Shown piece by piece: positions 1-9,233 of a DNA stretch of 64,000 nucleotides. The stretch spans positions 62,001 through 126,000 of the forward strand of contig JAFGWM010000038.1 in assembly GCA_016937155.1 (NCBI GenBank). Direction: 5' to 3'. This DNA is from Deltaproteobacteria bacterium. GTDB taxonomy: Bacteria > Myxococcota_A > Polyangia > HGW-17. Position numbers and translations under genes: made by a program. How positions within the stretch are numbered: the first letter of the stretch is position 1; each line of letters opens with the position of its first letter. Under the pieces are notes generated by a model. It had not been told where the DNA came from, ran no database searches, and saw only the letters and a list, made by a program, of their open reading frames with translations.

Positions 1-306
1 CCTTGAAGCAGCGGTCTCCCGCTCAATTACAAGGTTGTTTCTTTTCATTCTGTTTCTGTCAGATCTTATTTTTGAAATCTGAGCAGGTCTGTCACCTGAA
101 AGTGAAAGTTTTGACAGACTTTTTACAATACGGGCATTTTCTGCTCTCAGAGAATCTATCTTCCTGAGTGTTTCCACATATTTTGAAAAATAGTCATGAC
201 CAAGATAATACTGCTTCTGGGCAAACCTTGGTTTTTTACCATCCTCTTCACGACATGAACTCATAATAAAAATAATTGTGGAAATATATAGAAGGTTTTT
301 CATCAT
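1..306 (-). CDS. Partial lipoprotein, runs off the left edge (MMKNLLYISTIIFIMSSCREEDGKK...)
   Basis: Manual reverse-strand translation from ATG at 306; signal peptide with lipobox-like MSSC; open to position 1; not in supplied ORF track because truncated. Confidence 0.65.
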   Translation of the reverse strand, partial: MMKNLLYISTIIFIMSSCREEDGKKPRFAQKQYYLGHDYFSKYVETLRKIDSLRAENARIVKSLSKLSLSGDRPAQISKIRSDRNRMKRNNLVIERETAASR

Positions 307-507
307 AAACTCCATCAGCAGGATTCTATGTCATTAATTCCGTAAGTCAAAAATACGATGGATAAATCTTTCGGTGACCTTTGTTCTTCTGTGCGTTTGC
401 AGTTCCTTTTGGGAATTACTTTCTTCAGGTATGGATTCATAATGAAATTTGGTATTGGAAAATACGGTCTTACGTGAGATAATCCGCCGCTGATAAGGAG
501 TAAAATA

Positions 508-1782
508 ATGATCGATCCCAAATTGCTTGATGATGAATCCCTGAAAACAACTCTGGCCAAAAGAAATGAAAAGTATGCAAAAATGGCAGAAGAGCTATCA
601 CTTATCAATAACCGCTGGAAACTTCTTAAGGCTGAAATAGACAACCTCAGACATGAACAGAAGTCCCGTTCCACTATGATGAGAACTCTAAAAGGTGATG
701 AAGCAGCTTCTCTCAGGGATGAATTAAAAAAACTCAGTGATACCATCAAGGAAAAGTCATCTCTGCTTCTGGTAATTGAAAATGAAAAAATGGAAATGGC
801 ACTGCATATTCCAAATATTCCATACGCCGATACACCTGATGGTGGTGAAGAAAACAATCGCGAGGTCGGCAAATGGGGAAGTATTCCTGAAATAGAAAAT
901 CCTTTACCTCACTGGGAACTGGGTGAACATCTCGGGATACTGGATTTTGACCGTGCTTCAAAAATGTCAGGGAGCCGATTCAGTATTCTTAAAGGTGCAG
1001 GAGCTAAACTTGAGAGAGCACTCATAAATTTCATGCTGGATGAACACACCAGTTCTGGATACACTGAGATGAGTCCACCTCTTCTGGTAAAAAGAGACAC
1101 AATGGTTGGAACAGGTCAACTTCCTCACCTCGAAGAGGATGCTTACAAGACATCAGGAGACGATCCCTATTTTCTCATTCCTACAGCAGAAGTGGTTCTT
1201 GTAAATTCACGGAGAGATGAAATCCTTGAAAATTCAGAGTTACCAGTAAAATATGTTGCAGCCACCACCTGCTTCAGATCAGAAGCCGGGAGTTATGGAA
1301 GAGATGTAAGAGGGCTCATAAGACAGCACCAGTTCTGGAAAGTGGAACTGGTAAAAATAACTGCTCCTGAGGAATCAGAAAACGAACTTATCGAATTAAA
1401 AAACAATGCTGAAGGTATTTTAAAAAAACTGGAACTTCCTTTCAGAACTGTAATGCTGGCCAAGGGAGATATGGGGTTTGCAGCTGCAAGAACATTTGAT
1501 CTTGAAGTATGGCTTCCTTCAGAAAACACATACAGGGAAATATCATCATGTTCAAACTGCACTGATTTTCAGGCAAGAAGAACAAAAATCCGATATCGCC
1601 CGAATACTGGTGATAAACCACAACTTTGTCATACACTTAATGGAAGTGGAATTGCAGTAGGCAGAACACTTCTTGCAATTCTGGAAAACTTCCAGACACC
1701 TGATAAAAACGTTGTTATCCCTCCAGTTTTAAGACCATATCTGGGAGGAAAAGCAATGATAACACCTGAAGGTCTGAAATAA
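508..1782 (+). CDS. serS: Seryl-tRNA synthetase
   Basis: Full length 424 aa; N-terminal coiled-coil; class II motifs (TGQLPHLEEDAYK, CFRSEAGSYGRDVRGLIRQHQFWKVE, GSGIAVGRTLLAILENFQ); upstream AAGGAG. Confidence 0.97.
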   Translation: MIDPKLLDDESLKTTLAKRNEKYAKMAEELSLINNRWKLLKAEIDNLRHEQKSRSTMMRTLKGDEAASLRDELKKLSDTIKEKSSLLLVIENEKMEMALHIPNIPYADTPDGGEENNREVGKWGSIPEIENPLPHWELGEHLGILDFDRASKMSGSRFSILKGAGAKLERALINFMLDEHTSSGYTEMSPPLLVKRDTMVGTGQLPHLEEDAYKTSGDDPYFLIPTAEVVLVNSRRDEILENSELPVKYVAATTCFRSEAGSYGRDVRGLIRQHQFWKVELVKITAPEESENELIELKNNAEGILKKLELPFRTVMLAKGDMGFAAARTFDLEVWLPSENTYREISSCSNCTDFQARRTKIRYRPNTGDKPQLCHTLNGSGIAVGRTLLAILENFQTPDKNVVIPPVLRPYLGGKAMITPEGLK

Positions 1783-1806
1783 CAATTCTCAACAGGGAGT
1801 TTTTTT

Positions 1807-3081
1807 ATGAATTTCAAAAAACGGAAGATGATTGAAATAATAGACCGTCGGTCGTTTTTAATGACTACTTTTGCAGTGTTAGCCGGTTGCAAAACCGGAA
1901 AGAAAACTGAGCATTCTGAAACTGCCGGAAAACCAGGAAAAAACAAAAATATACAGCCACTAAAACCTAATCCATCGTCCAAAACAGAACCTGTAGTAAA
2001 AAATGAAGTTCCGAAAATCAGTTCTTCCTCATCAGAAAAAATTACTGTTACAAAGGATCAGAATGTTTACTTTACCAGAGACCTCACACCCTATGGAGTA
2101 ATGAAAGTCTACAAAAAAATTTCCCATCATGTCCGTGGAAAGATTGGTTTCAAAGTTCATTTTGGAGAGGATGGCAATGTCACATACATCAGACCTGAAA
2201 TGATGAAAAAACTGGTAAAAAAACTCAAGGCAAATCTGGTTGAAACAAATGTCCTTTACGTTGGAAAAAGAAGATATACCAAAAGTCACATAAAACTGGC
2301 GAAGGATCATGGTTTCACATTTGCTCCTATAGATATCCTTGATTCAGAAGGAGATATGGAACTTAAAGTAGATTACAGGCACTATAAAAAAATAAGAATT
2401 GGAAAACATACTGCGAACTATGATATGTTTGTTATTTTCAGCCATTTTAAGGGTCATGGAAGTGCTGGTTTTGGAGGAGCAATTAAAAATGTATCCATGG
2501 GACTGGGGTCAATTGCAGGTAAAATGGCAATGCACGCATCCACCATTCCATCCTATGATCCTAAAAAGTGTATCAGTTGTGGAATATGTGTAAAAAAATG
2601 TCCCGCAAGTGCCATTACTCTCAAGCCGCTGAAAATTGACCCTAAAAAGTGTATCGGTTGTGCTGCCTGTATAGGAGAGTGTCCATACAGGGTGTTCAGA
2701 GTTCCTTTCGGAACCACAGCCCCTAAGGTATTCCATGAAAGACTTGTGGAATATGCAAAAGCGATTTCCGACTACAAACCCTGTGTATACATAAATGTAC
2801 TTGCTAATATTACTCGAAAGTGCGACTGCATGGGATCTCCGCAGAAACCATTCATGGATGATATTGGTATTCTTGCAGGAACAGATATTGTCGCCATGGA
2901 TCAGGCCAGCCTTGATCTGGTAAATAAAAAACACAATTGTAATGATACTTTCCTTAAGGAAAGCAACATGAGTGGAAATCACCAACTGGCTTATGCAGAA
3001 AAAATAGGTCTTGGAAAAAGAAAATACGTTATGCACGACCTTGATATCGAAAGAATTCCCCTGAAAGTTGAAAAAAAATAA
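1807..3081 (+). CDS. DUF362-type protein with two [4Fe-4S] ferredoxin motifs, Tat/lipoprotein-like leader
   Basis: CISCGICVKKCP and CIGCAACIGECP motifs; leader DRRSFLMTTFAVLAGC; FSHFKGHGSAGFGGAIKNVSMG typical of DUF362. Confidence 0.8.
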   Translation: MNFKKRKMIEIIDRRSFLMTTFAVLAGCKTGKKTEHSETAGKPGKNKNIQPLKPNPSSKTEPVVKNEVPKISSSSSEKITVTKDQNVYFTRDLTPYGVMKVYKKISHHVRGKIGFKVHFGEDGNVTYIRPEMMKKLVKKLKANLVETNVLYVGKRRYTKSHIKLAKDHGFTFAPIDILDSEGDMELKVDYRHYKKIRIGKHTANYDMFVIFSHFKGHGSAGFGGAIKNVSMGLGSIAGKMAMHASTIPSYDPKKCISCGICVKKCPASAITLKPLKIDPKKCIGCAACIGECPYRVFRVPFGTTAPKVFHERLVEYAKAISDYKPCVYINVLANITRKCDCMGSPQKPFMDDIGILAGTDIVAMDQASLDLVNKKHNCNDTFLKESNMSGNHQLAYAEKIGLGKRKYVMHDLDIERIPLKVEKK

Positions 3082-3141
3082 AAAATTATGTTCTACACAA
3101 GGAATAAAGGGAAGGCCTGATGTGTTGCACTGATTGTAAGA

Positions 3142-3216
3142 CGTGCGCCCCAAAGAATCTCCTCTTTCTCTCCTCGTCTCAGTTTTTTCATTGTCTCCTC
3201 GTTTGCGGGGCGCGCG
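3142..3216. repeat. GC-rich 10-bp inverted repeat (CGTGCGCCCC / GGGGCGCGCG, one G-T) enclosing a pyrimidine-rich 55-nt loop with three TCTCCTC copies
   Basis: Read directly; arms 3142-3151 and 3207-3216; located between DUF362 gene stop and the 3' end of the FAH-family gene. Confidence 0.6.
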
Positions 3217-3223
3217 GTCTTTG

Positions 3224-4000
3224 TTATCCTACAGTGTTTTTCAGAATACCTATTTCCGAAATAATGACTTCAACAGTATCACCTTTTTTTAAAGGACCCA
3301 CACCACTGGGAGTACCGGTACTGATGACATCATATGGATTCAGAGTCATGACCTTGCTTATAAAACTGATAATTTCCGCTGGAGAAAAAATCATATCTGA
3401 AAGTTGTGATTCCTGCTTGATAACTCCGTTTAGAACAGTTTTTATTTTACTTTTCAGAGGATCAAAATCAGTTACAATTGAAGGTCCAAGTGGAGCAAAT
3501 GTATCAAATCCCTTTGCCCTTGTATAAAGCGTTTCACGCCTTTGAATATCTCTGGCAGTGACATCATTCATAATTGAATAGCCCATAATTCCTGATTGGG
3601 CTTCCTCGACTGAAACGTTTTTCATTTTCCGACCCACAATGACTGCAAGCTCTCCTTCGTAGTGAACTTCATCGCTCATCTCAGGGAGTTCAATAGTTCC
3701 GCCGGGAGATAAAAGTGCACTGGTTGGCTTCAGAAAAATCAGAGGAACTTCTGGAATAGATTTTCCTGACTCTCTTGCATGCAGATGATAATTCAAGCCA
3801 ACACAAATAATTTTAGATGGTGCAACAGGAAAAAGGATTTCACTTTTATCTGAATGTAACTTTTCTATAAGATTCTTCGCCTCCAGTGCCTTTCCCTCGA
3901 GTATGGCCTTCAGTGATTGACTGACACCAACGGGATTACCTTCCGGATTTACCAGTATATAATAATCAATGCTATCATACCTTCTTCGTTGAATTTTCAT
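3224..4000 (-). CDS. Fumarylacetoacetate hydrolase (FAH) family protein
   Basis: KIICVGLNYHLHARESG, PLIFLKPTSALLSPGG, YEGELAVIVGRK, GYSIMNDVTARDIQ, STGTPSGVGPLKKGDTVEV; start refined to ATG at 4000 preceded by AGGAG. Confidence 0.92.
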   Translation of the reverse strand: MKIQRRRYDSIDYYILVNPEGNPVGVSQSLKAILEGKALEAKNLIEKLHSDKSEILFPVAPSKIICVGLNYHLHARESGKSIPEVPLIFLKPTSALLSPGGTIELPEMSDEVHYEGELAVIVGRKMKNVSVEEAQSGIMGYSIMNDVTARDIQRRETLYTRAKGFDTFAPLGPSIVTDFDPLKSKIKTVLNGVIKQESQLSDMIFSPAEIISFISKVMTLNPYDVISTGTPSGVGPLKKGDTVEVIISEIGILKNTVG

Positions 4001-4166
4001 TTTAGAATCTCCTGGAACATTCAGTTGATTTCCTCCACCGGACAATACCAGGAAAGAAAAATGTACTCAAACCCTTTATTTTCGAGTATCTTTTTTGTGT
4101 TAAAACAGACTTGCGTTGTCTGTGAGGGGTTTATTAAGCGGAATTTCCTGATTTCCACAGGGTCAA

Positions 4167-5198
4167 ATGATGAAAAGCAGGCTTCTATTTTTTATAATTC
4201 TGGTCGCGGGAGTAACATCTATTGTGGTAACAACCATGATGCACAGTCCCTCTGAAAATCACACAGTGCCCCTCAGTATTTCCATGAATACACCTTCAGA
4301 ATCCAGTTATAAGCTAAAAATGAGTTTTCCGGATGATGGCTCGCAAAAAAAACATCCTGAAAAATCAGATCTGATGAAATTCATTCCCTGGCAGATGGAT
4401 AATGCCCTTTGCGTAAATCTGAATTCACTCAGAAAATTTCACTGGTCCATATCGCTTTTTAAGAATCTGAAAATTCAGGATATCAAAAGGAGGTTCACTC
4501 CACTTGGGATAAGTATGACAAATATAGACAGTGTATGTCTTGGTTTCAGGGATACTTCTCCTGTTCTTTCTCTATCAGGTAAAGCTCTAAGTCTCATATT
4601 AAAACCCTTGGTTTTTATCCTTAGTGGAGAAAACTCAAGGCTTGAGGCCCTAAAAAATTACTGGAAAAAGGGTCTTGGTGAAAATAAAGTATTTAATCAG
4701 GGTGATTTTCTTATGGGATTCCCAGACAAATCAGATAAAATCGCCGGAGCCTACAAATGTGATATCAAACCTCTGATGCACATGATAAACAAATCCACAT
4801 TCAAATATTCCATATGCCGGGATTCCTTCTGCAAAAACAGCACAATAAAACTTGGTATATTTCCAGATATTTCATACGCATACAGGCCTCAAAAACCACT
4901 GAGATTAACTTCAACTTCAAGAATTGCATCAATTTTTGCGGGAATAGAACTCAATCCGGATGGTTTTATTCTCAGAGTCAGCGTGGAAACAGTTAATTCA
5001 TGCAATGAGACAATTCCACGACTTAAACTCTGGATGGAATCAATATTTTCCAGATACCGTTTAAATACAGGACTTCCTCAACGCATTCAGGCTATGTGCA
5101 ATAATAATTCGCTTCTTATGACACTGACTCTGTCAAGTTCGGAATTCTTCAATCAATTGAAAATAGTAGGACTGATTGATAACGTGTCATTTAACTAA
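4167..5198 (+). CDS. Hypothetical protein with N-terminal signal/anchor
   Basis: 343 aa ORF; hydrophobic N terminus MKSRLLFFIILVAGVTSIVV. Confidence 0.6.
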   Translation: MMKSRLLFFIILVAGVTSIVVTTMMHSPSENHTVPLSISMNTPSESSYKLKMSFPDDGSQKKHPEKSDLMKFIPWQMDNALCVNLNSLRKFHWSISLFKNLKIQDIKRRFTPLGISMTNIDSVCLGFRDTSPVLSLSGKALSLILKPLVFILSGENSRLEALKNYWKKGLGENKVFNQGDFLMGFPDKSDKIAGAYKCDIKPLMHMINKSTFKYSICRDSFCKNSTIKLGIFPDISYAYRPQKPLRLTSTSRIASIFAGIELNPDGFILRVSVETVNSCNETIPRLKLWMESIFSRYRLNTGLPQRIQAMCNNNSLLMTLTLSSSEFFNQLKIVGLIDNVSFN

Positions 5199-5263
5199 AA
5201 TTTTTTTCTTGCGTAATTTATTATAGTAACTGATAATTCACCCAATTGAAAGGAGATGAACAG

Positions 5264-7087
5264 ATGAAAACAAAGATTATTGCACTATCTGTCATTACAG
5301 CTTTTTTTGCTTTTTCCTGTGGTGGGAAAAAAGAAGAAAAAAATGAAGCATCAAAACCCGGAGAAATGAAAGCTCAAGTAGCATCCAAGAAACACATGGG
5401 ACCTCCTAAAAAAGTAGAGGAACCCAAAGTGGAAGAGCCCAAAAAAGTGGAACCGCCCAAAGAAGAACCGGTAAAAATTGTTAAAAATGCACTTCCAGTA
5501 GAAGCAACTATATTTGAAATGGAAGGTACCGTTGAAGTTAAAAAGGCAAACACCGAAGTTTTCGGTCCTGCAACCAAGGATCTTGCCCTGAATGTAGGAG
5601 ATCATGTTCGTCTTACCGGAGAAAACACTATCGCGAAATTGAGACTGTGGGATGAATCAACTGTTGTTCTCGGTACAGGTTCAGAAGTTGTAATCAATCC
5701 GGGTGCTGATCTTGCCGATGGTTCTCCATCAATTACTGTTCTTTCCGGAACTACATCACTTGCTATTGAACCCAGATCTGAAGATCAGAGTGTATTCCGT
5801 GTATACACTCCCAGCGCCATTCTCAGTGTTCTTGGAACCGAATTTGATGTTGGCATCGCCGATACAGGAAGTGTTAAAGTTGGCGTTGAAGAAGGTTTAG
5901 TAGAAGTTGCCGATCAGGAAGGCGTTAAAAAAGTTGAAGTACCCAAGGGAAAACAGGTCGAAGTTGCCCTTGATGGAAAAGCAACTGCAGTAGCTGCATA
6001 CAATCCTGAAACAGAAGACTGGTCAAAATGGTATGAATCAAAAACCAAAGAAGCCGAACAAAAAATTGATGCCCTCGCAAAAACTACTTCAGATAAACTT
6101 GAAGCAATGAAAAAACAGATGGCTCAACTTGAAGAAGGTATCAAAAAGCTGGATTCAAAAGCCAATGAAATGGATACAAAGGTTAACGCTGCAGTTACAA
6201 AAAATGACGTTGCAACCTACAACAAGGAAACAAAACCTTATCAGGATGTTCTTGAAGAAAAACAGGTAACAACCTATGAAGAGCAAAGACTCACTGCAAT
6301 GATGGCTGCCAATGTTTATCTCCTCCGGAGACTTCAGGCAATGGTTAAAGCCGGTATCATAAAACCTTCAGAGGCAAGAGTAAAACTCATGCAGGCCAGT
6401 GTTGCTCCTGTGACAAAATGGATTGATGATGATTATCAGGCAAAAAGATACAATCGTCTTCTCCGTAGACACAGACTTAATCAGAGATGGAAAACCCGTT
6501 ATTACAGACATCATCCACGTGGACGCAAATATGTAAAAACTCACAGAGTTGCGGTACCTGCTTTTTATAAAAAACTCCCTACCGTTAAATATGTAAGACC
6601 AAAAAGATTTAAACCAAAATATGTTACTGGAATTCGTTACACCCCGAATCACAGATACAGAGGAAAAGCCAGACCAAAACGCGTTTCCCCAAAACATTCA
6701 AGAAACTGGTACAGAAATAAAACAGTAAAAGTGGATCCAAGAAAAGCTAAAAAATATGACCGCATTCGCAAAAGAATGAAAAGAAGAGCTCCACGACGAG
6801 TTGTAATTATCCCTGATCGCCCAAGAAGAATGCGTCACAATCGTGGTCATGTTAAAGTAGGACCTAACGGCGCTAAAGTTCATGTTCCCGGTGCAAGAAT
6901 TAAAGTAGGACCTAACGGCGCTAAAGTTCGCGTTCCCGGTGCAAGAATTAAAGTAGGACCTAACGGCGCTAAAGTTCGTGTTCCTGGTGCTCGCGTTATG
7001 GTTGGTCCTGGTAAAAGAGTTCCTCGTGTTCGTCCACGCCTCCACCCCATGGTTAGACCTATGAGAAGAGTAATGAGAAACATGTAA
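5264..7087 (+). CDS. FecR-domain lipoprotein with Lys/Arg-rich C-terminal tail and 16-aa tandem repeats
   Basis: AAAGGAG upstream of ATG 5264; lipobox AFSC; FecR-like LALNVGDHVRLTGENTIAKLRLWDESTVVLGTGSEV...YTPSAILSVLGTEFDV; basic tail. Confidence 0.78.
   Translation: MKTKIIALSVITAFFAFSCGGKKEEKNEASKPGEMKAQVASKKHMGPPKKVEEPKVEEPKKVEPPKEEPVKIVKNALPVEATIFEMEGTVEVKKANTEVFGPATKDLALNVGDHVRLTGENTIAKLRLWDESTVVLGTGSEVVINPGADLADGSPSITVLSGTTSLAIEPRSEDQSVFRVYTPSAILSVLGTEFDVGIADTGSVKVGVEEGLVEVADQEGVKKVEVPKGKQVEVALDGKATAVAAYNPETEDWSKWYESKTKEAEQKIDALAKTTSDKLEAMKKQMAQLEEGIKKLDSKANEMDTKVNAAVTKNDVATYNKETKPYQDVLEEKQVTTYEEQRLTAMMAANVYLLRRLQAMVKAGIIKPSEARVKLMQASVAPVTKWIDDDYQAKRYNRLLRRHRLNQRWKTRYYRHHPRGRKYVKTHRVAVPAFYKKLPTVKYVRPKRFKPKYVTGIRYTPNHRYRGKARPKRVSPKHSRNWYRNKTVKVDPRKAKKYDRIRKRMKRRAPRRVVIIPDRPRRMRHNRGHVKVGPNGAKVHVPGARIKVGPNGAKVRVPGARIKVGPNGAKVRVPGARVMVGPGKRVPRVRPRLHPMVRPMRRVMRNM
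6854..6997 (+). repeat. Three tandem 48-bp units encoding KVGPNGAKV[HR]VPGAR[IV]
   Basis: Copies at 6854-6901, 6902-6949, 6950-6997, near identical at nucleotide level. Confidence 0.92.
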
Positions 7088-7207
7088 AGTTTGTTCCTCT
7101 GACTTTTCCTTCTTGTAAATTTTCCTCTATTTGATAAATAACCTGTACATCCTAAGCAGATCATTTAAACCAATGGTGCGAGACCATCGTCTTGAGGATA
7201 GTGTGAC

Positions 7208-8296
7208 ATGGAAAAACGTGTTAAAGATATTGTTTTCTTCGGAAGCACTTATGAATACAACCTTTTCAGGCAGGGAATTTCAACTCCGGTAGGATATTCA
7301 CTTCGAAAAGTTGAAAACAGTCCACTTGACGAGGAATGTGATCTTCTTGTTACAGGACATATGCTTCCTGAATTCGACAGCAAAGTTATAACTTCCAGTA
7401 GAATTACAGGGAAAGGTCCTGAAAATATCCTTGTTATTGCACATGGTTCCTACCCGATGGAAGGAGCACCCTATCCGGAAGATCCTCATAGTGGCAGTTA
7501 TCACTTCCAGTGGATATCTGATACTGCAATGGCAAAATGGCTTGTCCAGATGGTTGAGGATCAGCAAAATGCACACTACAGCTACAGTGAACTTCACAAG
7601 CGTATTGTTTTGCTGGTGGAGGATGAAATCTCTTTTGCAAGTTACATTATTCCTCTGATAATGGAAGAACTTGAGACTAGAACTCTTTCACTGCTCCCGG
7701 AAGAACAAAAAAATACGGGTGACAAAACCTATAGTGAACGCCCCATTTTACTCGTTGCTGCCAACTATGAACAGGCTGTTAAATATCTGGAAAAATACAG
7801 TGATAGAATGGTGGGCGTTATTTCAAGCCTCGGTTTCCCGAAAGACCAGAAAAATAATCTTGATTCAGGCTTTGATCTTATCAGGAAGGTAAAATCTCTT
7901 CCATTTGGTATACCCGTTGTAATTTTATCTTCACAGGAAAACAAAAGAAAACCCGTAATGGAAATAGGTGGGGCATTCCTTCATAAACACTCACCGGACC
8001 TACTAAAATCACTTAGAAAAGAAATGCTGGATTATTTTGGATTTGGCGATTTTATTTTCAGAATGCCAGCAGATAGTCGTTCAGAGGTTGCAAGAGCCAG
8101 AAATCTGGTTGAACTTAGAAATTGTCTTGAATGGATTCCAATAGAATCATTTACTTTTCATGCTGAAAAAAGGCACTTCAGCAACTGGCTGGGCGTACAT
8201 GGCTATCTGAAGGAAGCTGAAATAATCAGGCCTATATCTCCATCAGAGGGGGAAAAAGCCAGAAAAGAACTGATTTCTCTACTTGAAAAACTTTAG
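7208..8296 (+). CDS. Receiver-like protein with the FGFGDFIFR...HFSNWL module seen in PEP/pyruvate-binding (PPDK_N-type) proteins
   Basis: FGFGDFIFRMPADSRSEVARARNLVELRNCLEWIPIESFTFHAEKRHFSNWLGVHGYLKEAEIIRP; no PPDK_N domain follows. Confidence 0.5.
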   Translation: MEKRVKDIVFFGSTYEYNLFRQGISTPVGYSLRKVENSPLDEECDLLVTGHMLPEFDSKVITSSRITGKGPENILVIAHGSYPMEGAPYPEDPHSGSYHFQWISDTAMAKWLVQMVEDQQNAHYSYSELHKRIVLLVEDEISFASYIIPLIMEELETRTLSLLPEEQKNTGDKTYSERPILLVAANYEQAVKYLEKYSDRMVGVISSLGFPKDQKNNLDSGFDLIRKVKSLPFGIPVVILSSQENKRKPVMEIGGAFLHKHSPDLLKSLRKEMLDYFGFGDFIFRMPADSRSEVARARNLVELRNCLEWIPIESFTFHAEKRHFSNWLGVHGYLKEAEIIRPISPSEGEKARKELISLLEKL

Positions 8297-8297
8297 T

Positions 8298-9224
8298 TCA
8301 TCTTCCAAAAACATAATCTTCACTATAAATTAAATCCTCACAGTTCATCTCATTGGTCACCCTTATCCCATAAAAATTACCTGGAATACCAGGAACCGGA
8401 GATAATACCGGATTTACTTTTCTTACAATATCCAGTTCTGAAGCATTACACAATCGAGGCTCATTCTGACCCAACGGAACAATAGTGCACCCTAAAACCC
8501 TCTGTTCAATACTCCAGTCACTTCTCCCCAAAATAAGATCCTGACTGCCAAAAATAGAATCGGTATTCAAAGTGGCTCTCATCACCATAAAGATAGTTCT
8601 AACATCAATACCAGGAATGTTCTCCGCCTGAAATGTAACCCCTGGAAATCCATCGTTATCCATATCAAAAACACAATCGGTTTCAACTGGAGTAATACAA
8701 TCAGGATAATAATCCAACATAGGATCATTCAGTTTATCCTCTATCTGAATACTAAATACAAAAGGTACTTCAGGAAAACGTATAGCTGCACATGTTTTAT
8801 GTTCAGGTGCATTCAAAACAGTTTTTACAGTTTCCAGCTCAAGGAAAATACTTTCATCCATCAACATCTGTGTAGGCCCACTCTGTCCCGGAATAAAAAT
8901 TGCGGGGATTTTCAGATGACAAAGGCTCAATTCCATTGAGTCAGCATCATCCTTATTAATTCGCATTAAAAGCAACAATCTTGTCATTGCTCTTGTTTCA
9001 ATTATTCCGCTGGAACTTATAAAAACACTTAAATTCACCCTCATAGCAAAGGTGGAATGATCATCTGCATCATCTACCAGTTCAATTGATTCATCACAAA
9101 CCAGGCCGCTGTCGGGATTACTGGAAATCATATTACAGTCATCGACAGATTCAGTGTCATTTCCGTCACACATATATACAGCAAAAGCGAGCTGGATGGA
9201 CATAAGCCAGACTTTTAACATCAA
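8298..9224 (-). CDS. Hypothetical exported protein
   Basis: 308 aa ORF with N-terminal hydrophobic leader; no recognised domain. Confidence 0.55.
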   Translation of the reverse strand: MMLKVWLMSIQLAFAVYMCDGNDTESVDDCNMISSNPDSGLVCDESIELVDDADDHSTFAMRVNLSVFISSSGIIETRAMTRLLLLMRINKDDADSMELSLCHLKIPAIFIPGQSGPTQMLMDESIFLELETVKTVLNAPEHKTCAAIRFPEVPFVFSIQIEDKLNDPMLDYYPDCITPVETDCVFDMDNDGFPGVTFQAENIPGIDVRTIFMVMRATLNTDSIFGSQDLILGRSDWSIEQRVLGCTIVPLGQNEPRLCNASELDIVRKVNPVLSPVPGIPGNFYGIRVTNEMNCEDLIYSEDYVFGR

Positions 9225-9233
9225 TCCACCAGT

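Noticed and set aside
315-872. 185-aa minus-strand ORF antisense to serS
   Set aside because: Lies mostly opposite a certain serS coding region; composition is typical of antisense shadow ORFs
2509-3153. 214-aa minus-strand ORF
   Set aside because: Antisense shadow of the DUF362/ferredoxin gene; no domain or RBS evidence
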